A DNA stretch of 64,000 bases from Terrimonas sp. GTDB taxonomy: Bacteria > Bacteroidota > Bacteroidia > Chitinophagales > Chitinophagaceae. This document shows positions 1-10,300 of this stretch, piece after piece. Numbering within the stretch: the stretch's first letter is position 1; the number at the start of each line of letters is the position of its first letter. The notes beneath the pieces are model-generated. The model worked only from the letters and a program-made list of their open reading frames with translations, was not told the DNA's origin and searched no databases. The stretch spans positions 1-64,000 of the forward strand of contig NZ_QCZJ01000005.1 in the NCBI RefSeq assembly GCF_003075435.1, read 5' to 3'. The translations under genes were made by a program, and so were the position numbers.

Positions 1-133
1 AGCTGTAAATCAAATAAGTTTATAATAATCCACAATTAAAATGTGGATTGTAAAAAGAAAAAAAGTAACAAAAAAAAGAAAAAGGGTAATAGTAGTAATA
101 GTGTCTACTTTTTTCAGGACATGACAACTGACA

Positions 134-149
134 CTGACCGCTGATAGCT
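134..149. repeat. Dispersed intergenic repeat, family A (single unit)
   Basis: The 16-mer CTGACCGCTGATAGCT downstream of the ABC permease gene recurs exactly at 44951-44966, and inverted at 44898-44913. The remainder of bases 1-171 is A-rich and carries no gene that I can support. Confidence 0.6.
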
Positions 150-171
150 CATAGCCGATACCCCATACCCC

Positions 172-1485
172 TTAACTCTTCCTCACCATCCATTTCCACA
201 TTTCCTTCCAGGTAACTTTTTTCCCGTATAGTAAAATACCGGTGCGGTAAATTTTTGCTGTAAGCCATGTAAAAAATAAGAAGCCTAAAACCAGTAATAC
301 CATTGATAAAGCCAGTTGCCATGGTGGCACACCAAATGTTATTCTGCCCATCATTACTATTGGCGAGGTAAGCGGAAACATGCTGCCAAAAACAGCCAGC
401 CCGCTATCTGGATCATTAATGGCTTTGGTCATAATTACAAAGCCAAGTATCAAAGGCATCATAACCGGGAAAACCAATTGCTGCGCTTCATTTTGATCTT
501 CGCTTACCACACTTCCGATCGCCGCAAATAAAGCAGCATATAAAAGATAACCACCAATAAAATAAAAAATAAAGCACAACACCATTTTAGCTACAGGCAG
601 CGAATGTAATCCCTGTAATATAGTTACCATTTTACCTGAGTTTACCTGCTGCATGGCAGGGTTAGACATAACTGCCGGATTCGAAATTTGTTCGAACAGG
701 TCAGGAAAAATAAATGGTATAGCAAACTGCAGCACTATCATCAGTACTATCCAGATCGCAAATTGCGTAATACCAACTGCGCCAATACCAATAATTTTTC
801 CAAGCATCAATTGAAACGGTTTGGCTGAACTTACAATCACTTCGGCAATACGATTGGTTTTTTCTTCCATAACTCCCCGCATTACCATTGTACCATAAAT
901 AAGTAATATCATGTAAATAAGTATACCGGCAATAAACGATATGGCATATGCAACACCAGCCACGCCTTTCTGCTCCCCTTTTCCAGAGTCAATGGTGTTT
1001 TCTACTTCGATATCAGCCTTTATGTTTTTGTAAATTTCAGGATCGATATTAGCTGCAAGCAAACGCTTTTTTTCAACAGCGGCATTTATTTTACGCTCAA
1101 TATCCGCTTTTGCAAAAATGCTTACTGCTGCCTGGCTGTGTATCTTTATTTGCCCGCTATCCTTATTGTACGATTCAGGGATATATAAAAAAAGAGAATA
1201 TCCTTCACCTTTGTATTTGCTTTTGAAAGACTGTTCGGTCTCGTTATGAATAAAATGATAACTGCTTTTATCGCTTTTTGAAGTTTCAATTACGCCATTA
1301 AAAAGATTGGCGTTATCTAAAACAGCTATGCGCTGTGTGTTGCTTTCGCCACTTATAGAAACAGCAATAATAACAGCATAAAATGCAATAATAACAATGG
1401 GTACAAGTATAGTGGTAAGTAAAAAAGATTTTCTTTTTACTCTTGTCATGTATTCCCGTTCTATTATCAATCCTATTTTGTTCAT
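172..1485 (-). CDS. ABC-2 type transporter permease (NatB-like)
   Basis: Membrane subunit of an ABC exporter in the NatB/COG1668 style. A first transmembrane helix lies at about residues 22-44, after a basic N-terminus (residues 14-19). A long polar extracytoplasmic stretch follows (about 45-175), then five or six hydrophobic segments to the end, with the conserved-looking loop 'MEEKTNRIAEVIVSSAKPFQ' after the second helix. This layout is typical of Na+ or drug-export permeases of this family. It lies 30 bp downstream of the ATP-binding subunit on the same strand, so the two are almost certainly co-transcribed and form one transporter. The substrate cannot be read from sequence; Na+ export is only the name-giving case. 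The 437-residue length is normal. Confidence 0.85.
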   Translation of the reverse strand: MNKIGLIIEREYMTRVKRKSFLLTTILVPIVIIAFYAVIIAVSISGESNTQRIAVLDNANLFNGVIETSKSDKSSYHFIHNETEQSFKSKYKGEGYSLFLYIPESYNKDSGQIKIHSQAAVSIFAKADIERKINAAVEKKRLLAANIDPEIYKNIKADIEVENTIDSGKGEQKGVAGVAYAISFIAGILIYMILLIYGTMVMRGVMEEKTNRIAEVIVSSAKPFQLMLGKIIGIGAVGITQFAIWIVLMIVLQFAIPFIFPDLFEQISNPAVMSNPAMQQVNSGKMVTILQGLHSLPVAKMVLCFIFYFIGGYLLYAALFAAIGSVVSEDQNEAQQLVFPVMMPLILGFVIMTKAINDPDSGLAVFGSMFPLTSPIVMMGRITFGVPPWQLALSMVLLVLGFLFFTWLTAKIYRTGILLYGKKVTWKEMWKWMVRKS

Positions 1486-1515
1486 ATATCGTCAGTTGTA
1501 GTAGTGTTTAATTAT

Positions 1516-2454
1516 TTAAGCATCTATCGCTTTAAATTGTCTTGCAAGCGGAGTACCTTCTACCAGCTTTATAAAAATATCATTTAGCGAAGGCAGAATC
1601 TCATGAAAAGAAATGATTTCAAGCCCTTTGCCAAGCAGGTGCTGCAATACATCATGCGGTTTGTAGCCATCATTTATCTTCAGAATAATATTATCGTCTT
1701 TGGTGCCCGATATTTCAAATATCGCGTTGGGTTCAATATAGCCCGGGTCTTTTTCAAAACCTACCATAAACAGGTTTTCCTTAAAATCCTGCTTTACTTT
1801 TTTTACAGTGCCGTCTAATATTTTGTTGCCGCGGTTGATCAGGATAATATGGTCGCATATCTCTTCAACCTGCTCCATGCGGTGTGTACTGAAAATAATG
1901 GTACTGCCATTTTTTGCCAGCCTGAAAATTTCGTCCTTAATAAGATTGGCATTTACAGGGTCAAGTCCGCTGAAGGGTTCATCCAGTATAATCAGTTTGG
2001 GTTCGTGTAAAACAGTGGTAACAAACTGCAGCTTCTGGCTCATCCCTTTACTCAGGTCCTGCACTTTTTTGTTCCACCAGGTTTCCATTTCCATACGCTG
2101 AAACCAAAATTTAATTTTCTCCATTGCTTCAGCTTTAGAAAGCCCTTTTAATCTTGCAAGGTATAGCGCCTGGTCGCCAATATTCATTTTTTTATACAAC
2201 CCTCTTTCTTCAGGCATATATCCTATGCGAACAATATCATTGATCGCGTCAAATTTTTTTCCTTCAAAAGTAATGCTGCCGTCGTCAGGAAAAAATATGC
2301 CGGTGATCATTCTGAGCAAGGTTGTTTTACCTGCCCCGTTGGGGCCAAGCATTCCAAAAATGGAACCCTGCTCAATATTAAAACTTACATCATCAACCGC
2401 TTTTTGAGTAGCGAAATATTTTTTCAGATGATGTACTTCAAGAATATGCTGCAT
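1516..2454 (-). CDS. ABC transporter ATP-binding protein (NatA-like)
   Basis: Nucleotide-binding subunit of an ABC exporter. Walker A is GPNGAGKT at residues 37-44, the signature is a variant LSKGM at 134-138, Walker B is LIILDE at 154-159, and the H-loop follows in 'STHRMEQVE'. All catalytic elements are intact. The last 90 residues form the accessory C-terminal domain seen in DrrA/NatA-type subunits. It is the first gene of a two-gene unit with the permease 30 bp downstream. The signature glycine context (SKGM, not SGGQ) is common in this subfamily and is not a defect. Confidence 0.93.
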   Translation of the reverse strand: MQHILEVHHLKKYFATQKAVDDVSFNIEQGSIFGMLGPNGAGKTTLLRMITGIFFPDDGSITFEGKKFDAINDIVRIGYMPEERGLYKKMNIGDQALYLARLKGLSKAEAMEKIKFWFQRMEMETWWNKKVQDLSKGMSQKLQFVTTVLHEPKLIILDEPFSGLDPVNANLIKDEIFRLAKNGSTIIFSTHRMEQVEEICDHIILINRGNKILDGTVKKVKQDFKENLFMVGFEKDPGYIEPNAIFEISGTKDDNIILKINDGYKPHDVLQHLLGKGLEIISFHEILPSLNDIFIKLVEGTPLARQFKAIDA

Positions 2455-2581
2455 AATAGTTTATTGGTGGCTGAATTGCCTGTTTTGTTACATCGCCGCA
2501 AAAGCAGCGATCAACTTTGGGTTATTGTAAATATGCTATAAAAATAAGATGGACTAACGGTTCGGCAATGAAGAAATGATA

Positions 2582-4153
2582 TTATATTTTAAGCAGTGCT
2601 GCTTCTATTGCGCTGGCAACATTTTCACCATCCATGGCTGCGCTTACAATGCCTCCGGCATAACCGGCGCCTTCGCCGCAGGGATATAAATTTTTTATTT
2701 GGGGATGTGTAAGTGATATATTATCTCTCGGAATACGAACAGGAGAAGATGTCCGGCTTTCCGTTGCAACTACTATCGCTTCATTGGTGTAATAGCCACG
2801 CATTTTTTCGCCAAACTTTTTAAATCCTTTACCCAAAGCCTGATATATAAATGTTGGTAAAACTTCATTTAACAGCGAAGCGTGAACTCCTGGTAAATAA
2901 GAGCAGTCCGGCAATGATGAAGAGCTTTTCTTTTCCGAAAAATCAACCATACGCTGAGCAGGCGCAGCAAATTTTCCGCCACCTGCATTATATGCTTTCT
3001 GCTCTACACTTTGCTGAAAGTACATCATCGCCAATGTCCCGTATTTACGAAAAGCGGGAATATCTTTTTCTTCAACATTTACTACCATGCCGCTGTTGGC
3101 AAATGGGTTATTTCTTTTGGAGGGGCTCCAGCCATTTACAACAAGTTCCCCGGGATTTGTGGCAGCAGGCGCAATAATGCCTCCGGGGCACATGCAAAAA
3201 GAAAAAACACCATGCTCATTTACCTGCTCAACAAGGCTATACGAAGCAGGCGGAAGGTATATTGCTCTATGTGAAGTAAGTTGATGATATTGTATCTTAT
3301 CAATTAATGGCTGCGGATGTTCAATACGGACGCCAAGCGCAAAAGATTTTGCCTCAATTTTAATCTGTTTGTCGTGCAGCAGATGAAATATATCCCTGGC
3401 TGAATGACCTGTTGCTACAATAACAGCATCTCCTTTAAATATATTGTTATCAGAAGTTTTTACACCTGTAATAATATCCCTGTCTGTAATAAAATCAATT
3501 ACTTTTTTTTCAAACAGAAAAATGCCGCCGGAGTCAGTAATGGCATGCCGCATTGCGGTAATAATTTGCGGCAGTTTATTAGTGCCTATATGTGGATGTG
3601 CATCGTATAAGATATTTTCTTCAGCGCCAAACTGAACAAAAACATTCAGTATGCGGTTAATATCGCCACGTTTGTTGCTGCGGGTATATAGTTTGCCATC
3701 GCTGTATGTACCTGCCCCGCCTTCTCCAAAACAATAATTGCTTTCCGGGTTAACAATACCCTCTTTGTTTAGTAATGCTAAATCTCTTCTTCTTGCTCTT
3801 ACATCTTTGCCTCTTTCTAAAAGTACAGGTTGGATACCATTTTCAATAAGATGCAGAGCCGCAAACAGCCCGGCAGGACCTGCGCCAACTATAATTATCT
3901 TTTTTTCAGCGCGGGATACATCTTTAAGCTGCAACTCATGCTTTGCCCGGTACAGGTAAGGTTCATCAATAAAAGCCCGGAGTGTGAGGTTGATCCATAT
4001 TTGCCGGGATCTTGCATCAATGGATCTTTTAAGAATATAATAGCCTGAAACCCTGGTTGATGCAATGCCCTCGGAAGCAGCTATATAGCTTTTCAGGGCA
4101 TCATCATTTCCTGCTTCTGAAGGAAGTACACGGAGCGTGATTTTCTTTTGCAT
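2582..4153 (-). CDS. FAD-dependent dehydrogenase (COG2509-like)
   Basis: Predicted flavoprotein oxidoreductase of unknown substrate. An N-terminal 80-residue alpha/beta domain precedes a Rossmann FAD-binding motif GAGPAG at residues 90-95, which ends in an acidic ribose-binding residue ('PVLLERG'). Further family blocks are 'NYCFGEGGAGTYSDGKLYTR', the second nucleotide-binding region 'AVIVATGHSARDIF', and a C-terminal 'PCGEGAGYAGGIVSAAMDG' that closes the FAD site. The length (523) is that of the widespread family of uncharacterised FAD-dependent dehydrogenases, also annotated NAD(P)/FAD-dependent oxidoreductase. The gene stands alone, with no obvious partner. Cytosolic: no signal peptide. 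Confidence 0.88.
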   Translation of the reverse strand: MQKKITLRVLPSEAGNDDALKSYIAASEGIASTRVSGYYILKRSIDARSRQIWINLTLRAFIDEPYLYRAKHELQLKDVSRAEKKIIIVGAGPAGLFAALHLIENGIQPVLLERGKDVRARRRDLALLNKEGIVNPESNYCFGEGGAGTYSDGKLYTRSNKRGDINRILNVFVQFGAEENILYDAHPHIGTNKLPQIITAMRHAITDSGGIFLFEKKVIDFITDRDIITGVKTSDNNIFKGDAVIVATGHSARDIFHLLHDKQIKIEAKSFALGVRIEHPQPLIDKIQYHQLTSHRAIYLPPASYSLVEQVNEHGVFSFCMCPGGIIAPAATNPGELVVNGWSPSKRNNPFANSGMVVNVEEKDIPAFRKYGTLAMMYFQQSVEQKAYNAGGGKFAAPAQRMVDFSEKKSSSSLPDCSYLPGVHASLLNEVLPTFIYQALGKGFKKFGEKMRGYYTNEAIVVATESRTSSPVRIPRDNISLTHPQIKNLYPCGEGAGYAGGIVSAAMDGENVASAIEAALLKI

Positions 4154-4211
4154 ATGTATGAGGTCAGGTGGTTATCCTAAAACTCTTTGTAAGTGGGAAA
4201 GGAGAAATGTA

Positions 4212-4256
4212 GGAGGTGAGAAGATAGACGTGAAATACAATACCTCACGTTTCTCA
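4212..4256. repeat. Dispersed intergenic repeat, family B (palindromic)
   Basis: An imperfect inverted repeat lies between the FAD dehydrogenase start and the DUF3127 stop: GTGAGAA and ACGTGA arms pair with TCACGT and TTCTCAC. The core GATAGACGTGA (4223-4233) recurs exactly at 52551-52561. Confidence 0.45.
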
Positions 4257-4290
4257 CTTTTCACCTTACGTTTCATGTTTTCACTTACCG

Positions 4291-4671
4291 TTAAAACGGC
4301 AGATCATCCGGTGAAGCAGGTATATCTGAAGCAGTATAGGCAGGAGCAGTATCGCCGGCAGTGTTTTCTGCCTGCTGCAGGTTTACGCTTTCCATTCTCC
4401 ATGCATCAAGATTGGTAATATAGTTTATCTGCCCGTTCTTTTCCCACTTTGTTCCTTTTATATTGAAATGTACTTTTACCGTTTCTCCTGTGTTGAAGCG
4501 ATCGGGCATAGTAGTCTTATCCTGCACACATTGAAACTTTGCATAGTTCGTAATCATTCGTCCGCCAATATCTTCTGTTTTTTCAATAACGAACTCGCGG
4601 GTTTTAAAAGTAGCCGTGCGCTGAACTGTATCATATTTGGCAACCAGCTTGCCGGTTAAATCATAACTCAT
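4291..4671 (-). CDS. DUF3127 family protein
   Basis: Small 126-residue cytosolic protein matching the Bacteroidota-restricted DUF3127 family. It has an N-terminal 'YDLTGKLVAKYDTVQRTATFKTREFVIE', a central 'KFQCVQDK' and a conserved 'VHFNIKGTKWEKNGQINYITNLDAWRME' block, then a low-complexity acidic tail ending 'SPDDLPF'. The fold resembles a single OB-fold, and the acidic tail ending in DLPF recalls SSB C-terminal tips, so a nucleic-acid role is possible but is inference only. A possible -7 box (TATTTTTG on the minus strand, 4689-4696) lies just upstream of the start. Confidence 0.85.
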   Translation of the reverse strand: MSYDLTGKLVAKYDTVQRTATFKTREFVIEKTEDIGGRMITNYAKFQCVQDKTTMPDRFNTGETVKVHFNIKGTKWEKNGQINYITNLDAWRMESVNLQQAENTAGDTAPAYTASDIPASPDDLPF

Positions 4672-5301
4672 TGTAAATAATTAAGCGGCAAAAATAGCAG
4701 TAATAATTCTATCATTTTTTTTAAATTTTATTTTTATGTTGGATAAAAAAAAATTACCTTGACATAAGTTTCAAAGCAAGCTGTACAAATGAAAAAAATA
4801 TCCTTCCTGCCGATATCCATTTGCATTTTTGCAGCTCCCAGCCAGAAAACAATTCAGCCTCGATAGCACTAAAAAATATTACTGCGAATTTTGTTCGTTA
4901 TATTTTTTTGTTTGCGTAAACAGAGGTATATCTTAATAAAACCTGTCCAGTGAATCTATGCGGATACACTAATGTTAATCCGGAAGAAGTGTTGAACAGC
5001 ATTTGAATGATGTTGCGTTGTGAAAAAACAGAGATAATCATTCTTATGCTTTAAAGATCAATGCAGGGGTGAATGAAAATGAAAACAGTTTTTTTAAACA
5101 AAAGGCGCAGATGTTTTTGGCGATTTCGTATGCTGTTGTTATTGTGAAAAAAACAAGTGAATAAAAAATTTTTTTTTCAACAGGAAATGTTGATATTCGC
5201 CGCCCTGCCCTACTTTTTTTTGAACATGCATTGTTTAAAAAGAAGGGACAAAAAATCAAACTGATATTTCTTAACTCATTATATAAACTGCTTTATTGAT
5301 A
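4672..5301. other. Long AT-rich intergenic region upstream of dnaA
   Basis: About 630 bases hold no convincing gene. A 25-codon reading frame at 4789-4866 reads like a bare signal peptide (basic start, hydrophobic core, then stop) and may be a relic or leader. I found no TTATCCACA-type DnaA boxes on either strand, so there is no support for an origin here despite dnaA next door. Several poly-T/poly-A runs occur near 5160-5230. Confidence 0.6.
4689..4696 (-). promoter_or_regulatory. Bacteroidota -7 box for the DUF3127 gene
   Basis: On the minus strand this reads TATTTTTG, matching TAnnTTTG, 18 bp upstream of the start codon. No convincing -33 element was seen at the right distance. Confidence 0.4.
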
Positions 5302-6735
5302 ATGGATAAAAATTACGATAAGGTATGGAATAACTGTCTTGCTATTATTAAAGATATAGTTGAATGGCAACATTTCAGTACCTGGTTCGAACCTATTAAA
5401 CCCGTAGCATTAACTGAGAAGGTTTTAACAATTCAGGTGCCGAGCCAATTCTTTTATGAATATTTAGAAGAGCATTACGTAAATTTATTGGCAAAGACTT
5501 TGAAGAGAGAATTAGGAAAAGAAGCGAGATTGGAATACAGAATAATGGTAGATAGCGGAAACGATAAAAATAAGCCGCTTACCATGGATGTGAGCGGGCA
5601 GGGTTTTAAAACTTATTCTAATAACGAAATGGATTTTCCTTTAGTAGTAAATAATCCTGTAAAAAATCCCTTTGTAATTCCGGGATTAAAAAAGGTGCAG
5701 ATAGATCCGCAGCTTAATGCCGCGTATTCTTTTGAATCTTTTATTGAAGGAGATTGTAACAGGGTGGCTCGCCGCGCAGGTAAAACAGTTGCGGAAAAGC
5801 CGGGTACTACTTCATTTAATCCACTGGTAGTATATGGCGGCGTTGGATTGGGGAAAACGCATCTTGTTCAGGCTATAGGCAATGAAGTAAAGCGTTTGCA
5901 CCCCAATAAAATAGTGTTGTATGTAAGCTCTGAAAAATTCATCAATCAATTCCAGGATCACAGCCGCAATAATGCCATTAATGATTTTATTCATTTTTAC
6001 CAGATGATTGATGTGTTGATTGTAGATGATGTGCAGTTCTTCAATCGTGCTGAAAAATCCCAGGATGCATTATTCGCTATTTTCAATCACCTGCACCAGA
6101 GCGGCAAGCAGTTGATACTTACTTCAGATAAATCTCCTAAAGATCTTGAAGGAGTACAGGAAAGACTATTGAGCCGTTTCCGTTGGGGATTGAGCGCAGA
6201 TATGCAGTTGCCGGATTACGAAACAAGGATGGACATACTGGAGCGCAAGATGAAAAATGACGGGCTTGATATGCCAAAAGATGTTGTAAAATATATTGCC
6301 TATAACATACAGAGTAATGTGAGAGAGCTGGAAGGTGCGCTAATATCTCTTTTGGCACAGTCTTCGCTCAACAAAAGAGAAATTGATCTGGAATTGGCAA
6401 AGAAAGTGCTACGTAATTTTGTTAAAACTTCCTCAAAGGAGATTACCATCGAAACCATACAGAAAATGGTTTGCGATTATTTCAATCTTCCTTACGAGCG
6501 TTTGCTGCAAAAAACCCGCAAAAGGGAAATTGTTCAGGCAAGGCAGATCACTATGTATCTTGCCAAACAGTTTACCAAAAATTCTTTAAAAACTATTGGT
6601 GAACATTTTGGAGGACGTGATCACACTACCGTAATCCATTCCTGCCAAACCGTTAAAGATTTAATGGATACTGACGGATTATTCAGGGAAAGTGTGGTAG
6701 ATCTTCAACAAAAAGTGCAACTGGCTGCTATGTAA
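5302..6735 (+). CDS. dnaA: Chromosomal replication initiator DnaA
   Basis: AAA+ initiator that binds DnaA boxes and opens the origin. Domain I (about 1-85) holds the 'WFEPIKPVAL' helicase-interaction block, and a short linker follows. The AAA+ domain has Walker A GGVGLGKT at 179-186, Walker B with VDD at 241-243, and an arginine-rich 'QERLLSRFRWG' Box VII region. Domain IV has the DNA-binding signature 'GGRDHTTVIHSC'. The length (477) is standard. I start at the ATG at 5302; an in-frame TTG two codons upstream is the alternative. A strong terminator follows at 6756. The gene stands alone: no dnaN or recF adjoins it, as is usual in Bacteroidota. Confidence 0.97.
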   Translation: MDKNYDKVWNNCLAIIKDIVEWQHFSTWFEPIKPVALTEKVLTIQVPSQFFYEYLEEHYVNLLAKTLKRELGKEARLEYRIMVDSGNDKNKPLTMDVSGQGFKTYSNNEMDFPLVVNNPVKNPFVIPGLKKVQIDPQLNAAYSFESFIEGDCNRVARRAGKTVAEKPGTTSFNPLVVYGGVGLGKTHLVQAIGNEVKRLHPNKIVLYVSSEKFINQFQDHSRNNAINDFIHFYQMIDVLIVDDVQFFNRAEKSQDALFAIFNHLHQSGKQLILTSDKSPKDLEGVQERLLSRFRWGLSADMQLPDYETRMDILERKMKNDGLDMPKDVVKYIAYNIQSNVRELEGALISLLAQSSLNKREIDLELAKKVLRNFVKTSSKEITIETIQKMVCDYFNLPYERLLQKTRKREIVQARQITMYLAKQFTKNSLKTIGEHFGGRDHTTVIHSCQTVKDLMDTDGLFRESVVDLQQKVQLAAM

Positions 6736-6755
6736 TTTGAAAATATTTTTATAAG

Positions 6756-6780
6756 AAGCCCCTGTGAAGGGGCTTTTTTA
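6756..6780 (+). terminator. Rho-independent terminator of dnaA
   Basis: A perfect 7-bp stem AAGCCCC/GGGGCTT with a 6-nt loop and a T run, 20 bp after the dnaA stop codon. Confidence 0.88.
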
Positions 6781-6790
6781 TTGATGTAAT

Positions 6791-7066
6791 ATGATCGTGA
6801 ATAAACAATTAACAATCACCGGTAAAGTGCAGGGGGTATATTATCGGGCCAGTGCAGCAGATGAAGCGCAGCGTTTGGGATTAAAAGGTGAGGTATGGAA
6901 TAACTTCGATGGCTCTGTTGGATTAATTGCAGAAGGGGAGGAGGATAAAGTGAATGCATTGATAGCATGGTGCCGCAAAGGCCCTGCCAGGGCAGAGGTT
7001 AAAAATATAAACGTAACCGAAGGTGAAATCAGAGGTTATAAAAACTTTGTCGTAAAGCGGTTTTAA
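6791..7066 (+). CDS. acyP: Acylphosphatase
   Basis: Hydrolyses carboxyl-phosphate bonds of acylphosphates in the cytosol. The 91-residue length is canonical. The phosphate-binding loop 'GKVQGVYYR' carries the catalytic Arg19, and 'GEVWNNFDGSV' carries the catalytic Asn37. Their 18-residue spacing equals that of characterised acylphosphatases (Arg23/Asn41). The C-terminus 'GYKNFVVKRF' gives the last edge strand. The dnaA terminator separates it from dnaA, and the tRNA-Ser promoter begins 2 bp after its stop codon. Confidence 0.94.
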   Translation: MIVNKQLTITGKVQGVYYRASAADEAQRLGLKGEVWNNFDGSVGLIAEGEEDKVNALIAWCRKGPARAEVKNINVTEGEIRGYKNFVVKRF

Positions 7067-7068
7067 TA

Positions 7069-7100
7069 TTTGGGTATTCTGATCTTTCGCCCTATTTTTG
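7069..7100 (+). promoter_or_regulatory. Promoter of tRNA-Ser (TTTG-N20-TATTTTTG)
   Basis: The -33 element TTTG (7069-7072) and -7 box TATTTTTG (7093-7100) are separated by exactly 20 bp, as expected for the primary sigma factor of Bacteroidota. The tRNA 5' end lies 20 bp downstream. Confidence 0.75.
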
Positions 7101-7119
7101 CCGTCCTTTTAAAAGGGTT

Positions 7120-7208
7120 GGTGAGGTGGATGAGTGGCTGAAATCAGTAGTTTGCTAAACTGCCGTACGGGTAACTCTGTACCGCGGGTTCGAATCCCGC
7201 CCTCACCG
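7120..7208 (+). tRNA. tRNA-Ser(GCU)
   Basis: 89 nt. The acceptor stem GGTGAGG (7120-7126) pairs with CCTCACC (7201-7207), and the discriminator is G. The anticodon stem GTAGT/ACTGC (one G-U pair) presents the 7-nt loop TTGCTAA with anticodon GCT. A long variable arm confirms serine class. The T-arm is GCGGG-TTCGAAT-CCCGC. It decodes AGC/AGU. The next bases read GCA, not CCA, so CCA is added after transcription. Confidence 0.97.
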
Positions 7209-7231
7209 CAAACAAAACGATCAAAAAAATT

Positions 7232-7266
7232 AAAAAGCCCGCAAACAAAGTGTTGACGGGCTTTTT
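7232..7266 (+). terminator. Terminator of tRNA-Ser
   Basis: A 10-bp perfect stem AAAAAGCCCG/CGGGCTTTTT with a 15-nt loop. It is symmetric, so it may also stop transcripts of the CHAT gene arriving on the minus strand (gene end at 7340). Confidence 0.85.
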
Positions 7267-7339
7267 GATGCGCAGCTCTCAAATTTACGATGCGTTAGAA
7301 AATTTATTGAATGAAAAGGCGGCTTTCTTCTTATAGGAT

Positions 7340-10300
7340 TTATCGAAATTCGCTTGCGACGGCTTTTCGGGTTGTAATTCGCCGATTTTTTAAAACATAC
7401 CACAATATTATAAGCACAATACCAACACCCACAAGCCAATACCACCAATTGTTGTCGGAATAAAGAGAAGTATCATCACCAATAATACACAATCCTGCCC
7501 AATAAAACGGGTTGGATAATTCCCCGGCATTATTTTCTAAAAAGTCAATTTTGGATTTTCTCAATGCTTCGCTTTTGCTGTAACCTTTTTTTAAGTATTT
7601 GTAAAAGCCTGTTATGATCTGCGCATTCGTTTTTTCATCAATCTTCCATAAGCTCATTACTACACTGGGGCAACCTGCAAACATAAAGCTATGCGCCAGC
7701 GACATTACCCCTTCGCCGGTATGAACTGCTCCGGCACCGGTTTCACAAGCAGTAAGCACGGCAAGTTCAGCTTTCAGTTGCATGGAGTATATTTCATACG
7801 CATAAAGATTACCATCGTCTGCAGCAGTAGCAGCACCCACAGGCTTCGCGAAAAACAGCCTGGATTGAAGCGGGTCCATATCATTTATCTGTGCATGTGT
7901 GCCAAGGTGCAGGATTTTATATTGAGAAGAAGATTGTTTGAACGCTGATTCCAAAGCCTGATGTTCGGTATACATATCTGCCGACATCAGCCTGTAAATA
8001 TTTTGCGCGGCCTGCAATGCAAATGGCTGACGAAATAAATGCAGGTACGAAGAATCTCCCTGTACAAAAGCAGCCTGTTTTTTATACAACTGTTTCATGG
8101 CGTCTGTGAATACAGGAGCAAACAACAACGCTTTATCTTTTGTTTTATCACGGCGGTCGTATTTTTTTAGCTGAACCGCAACATTGGCAGAAAGCAGGTA
8201 TGATATGGTATACTTATGAATAAGATAATGCAGCGAGCCGAAGTTTTTATCGGTTGTATCTGTAACAAGCGTTTCAAAATTCAGGTAATACAGATCCGCG
8301 TCTGGTATAATGATCAGTTTGGTTGAAGTAAAATATGCTTCAACAGGTTTAATAAGGCTGATGTATAATTTATATGCGCTGTCGCGGAAAGCCTGTGCAG
8401 AAAGTGCCTGGGGATTTTGTAATGCTTTAACAGCACTGCTGTAATTAATGTCAGCACGTTTTACATAAAAACTATCCTGCGTTAACACGAAAGTATAGAG
8501 GTAATTATCTGTAAGCGCATATTCAATAAGGGTTGCCTGTTCCATTAAGAGTTCATTTCTTATTTCACTCAAAGGAAAAGCGGTTACCGCATACCGCTTA
8601 TTAAAGTAAGGATTCCCGGTTTTTTTCAGGCTATCCTGGAAAGCACGGTATGTTTCTATTGCGCTAGTAAGTAATCGCAGCAGCGAATCCGTGCCCGTTT
8701 CCGCGTTGAGGTGTTGTTCATTCAGGCTACTGATCTGTTTTCTTAACAGGATATCGCGGTTTATCACCGGATCATTTTCTACCATGGCATCATCCACCAT
8801 AAAATTATTGGAGGCAAGCCGTAACAATAGTGCTTTGCCCTGCTCGGAAAGTATAAAAGCTTTTTCAAAATAATGTTGCTCATTTTTTGCTTTAGCAAGT
8901 TCCCAGCAGGCGTCAATACCTTTGGAGAAAATAGTTTTGTTAACTTCTGATTGTTCAACCAGCGAGTGCTGTGTTCGCAGCTTATAAATATTGGCAGAAA
9001 TATAATCCGAATAAGTATCCGTTATGGTCAGCAACTCTGTTAAATATTTTTGTTGCTTTGACCGCTGGAATATTTCATACAAAATGTTTAACCTTGTTTT
9101 TACCAGTTCACTCACCTTGAATGAAAAAGGTAGCTTTGACAACCATGATGAAGGTTCGGCGGAAAGACTTTTAAAACCTGACTGAAATAGGATACTGCTG
9201 TCTGAATATAATTTAGCGCTGTCTAAGTTTCCGGCTTCCAGGTAAGATTCCGCTATATCATTTAAAAACTCAACAACTGGCTGCTTCAATAATGGGTATT
9301 GTTTTCTGAATTTTTCCAACACATCTTTTTGAATGCGTAATGCCATATTCGTTTTGCCTGTTGTGGTATATACGTTAGCAAGACTTGCACGGGTATACAA
9401 CGCGTAATAGGAGAGCGCTTCATTAATCTTATTGTAATTACTTACCGAGGTATTGTAGTAGTAAGCGGCACTGTCGTATTTTTTCTCATCAGCAAATACA
9501 TCACCGTAAAACGATTCTATATATGCCAGTGTCCAGTAGTCGCCGGGGTTTAATGTTTTTTGTATACGGTATGCTTCTTCAAAATAAGTTTTTGCCTGGC
9601 TGAATTGCTTTAGCTTTTGTTGTGTGGAACCAAACTGCACTAAAACATTTACCATTCCAAGATTTTGCTTTCCGTAAATATTGGTTCCTATATGAAGTGC
9701 CTTATTAAGGTAATTGGAGGCAAGTGAATGTTCGTTGAGGTAATAATATAATTGCCCCATGTTATAGTAAGTAACATAAAAAGAGGAATTGTTGTCTATG
9801 TCTGCGGTGTTGTTTTGCAGGTAAACACCCAGCGCTTTCTGGCGATACATTAATGCCTCTTCATAACGGCTGAGGTAATAGCATACAGAAGAAAGATTGC
9901 CGTAGTTTTTAGCGAGCTTAGGATTATCAGGAGCATAATTTTTTTTAAGTAACTGTTCTGTTTGCGCTGCTGTTTGCAATGCGGCGTTATAATTGCCTCC
10001 CACAATGAAGCATTGGGTACGGGTAATCAGTAAATCCGCCAGTGTTATTTCATCAGCAGGGTCAACAGCTTGCAGTGTGCGGTACGCTTTATTATAATAA
10101 ACATCCGCTTTTGCTGTGTTTTCTTTCAGCATTTCCATCCGGCAAAGATTCATGTACAGGATAACCAGCGGTAAATGGGGATGCAGGGTATCTGCCGCTT
10201 TCAGTGCATTATTATAAAATATAGCGGCAGAATCAAATAGATACCTGCCGGAATATAAGCTTCCTTTGATAGAATTCAGCGCCACTCTTCCTGCGCTTTT

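Noticed and set aside
5044-5259. 71-codon minus-strand frame upstream of dnaA
   Set aside because: Composed mostly of poly-Phe/Lys runs from AT-rich sequence, no family signal and no ribosome-binding site.
4672-5301. Replication origin next to dnaA
   Set aside because: No DnaA-box cluster or typical DNA-unwinding repeats seen.
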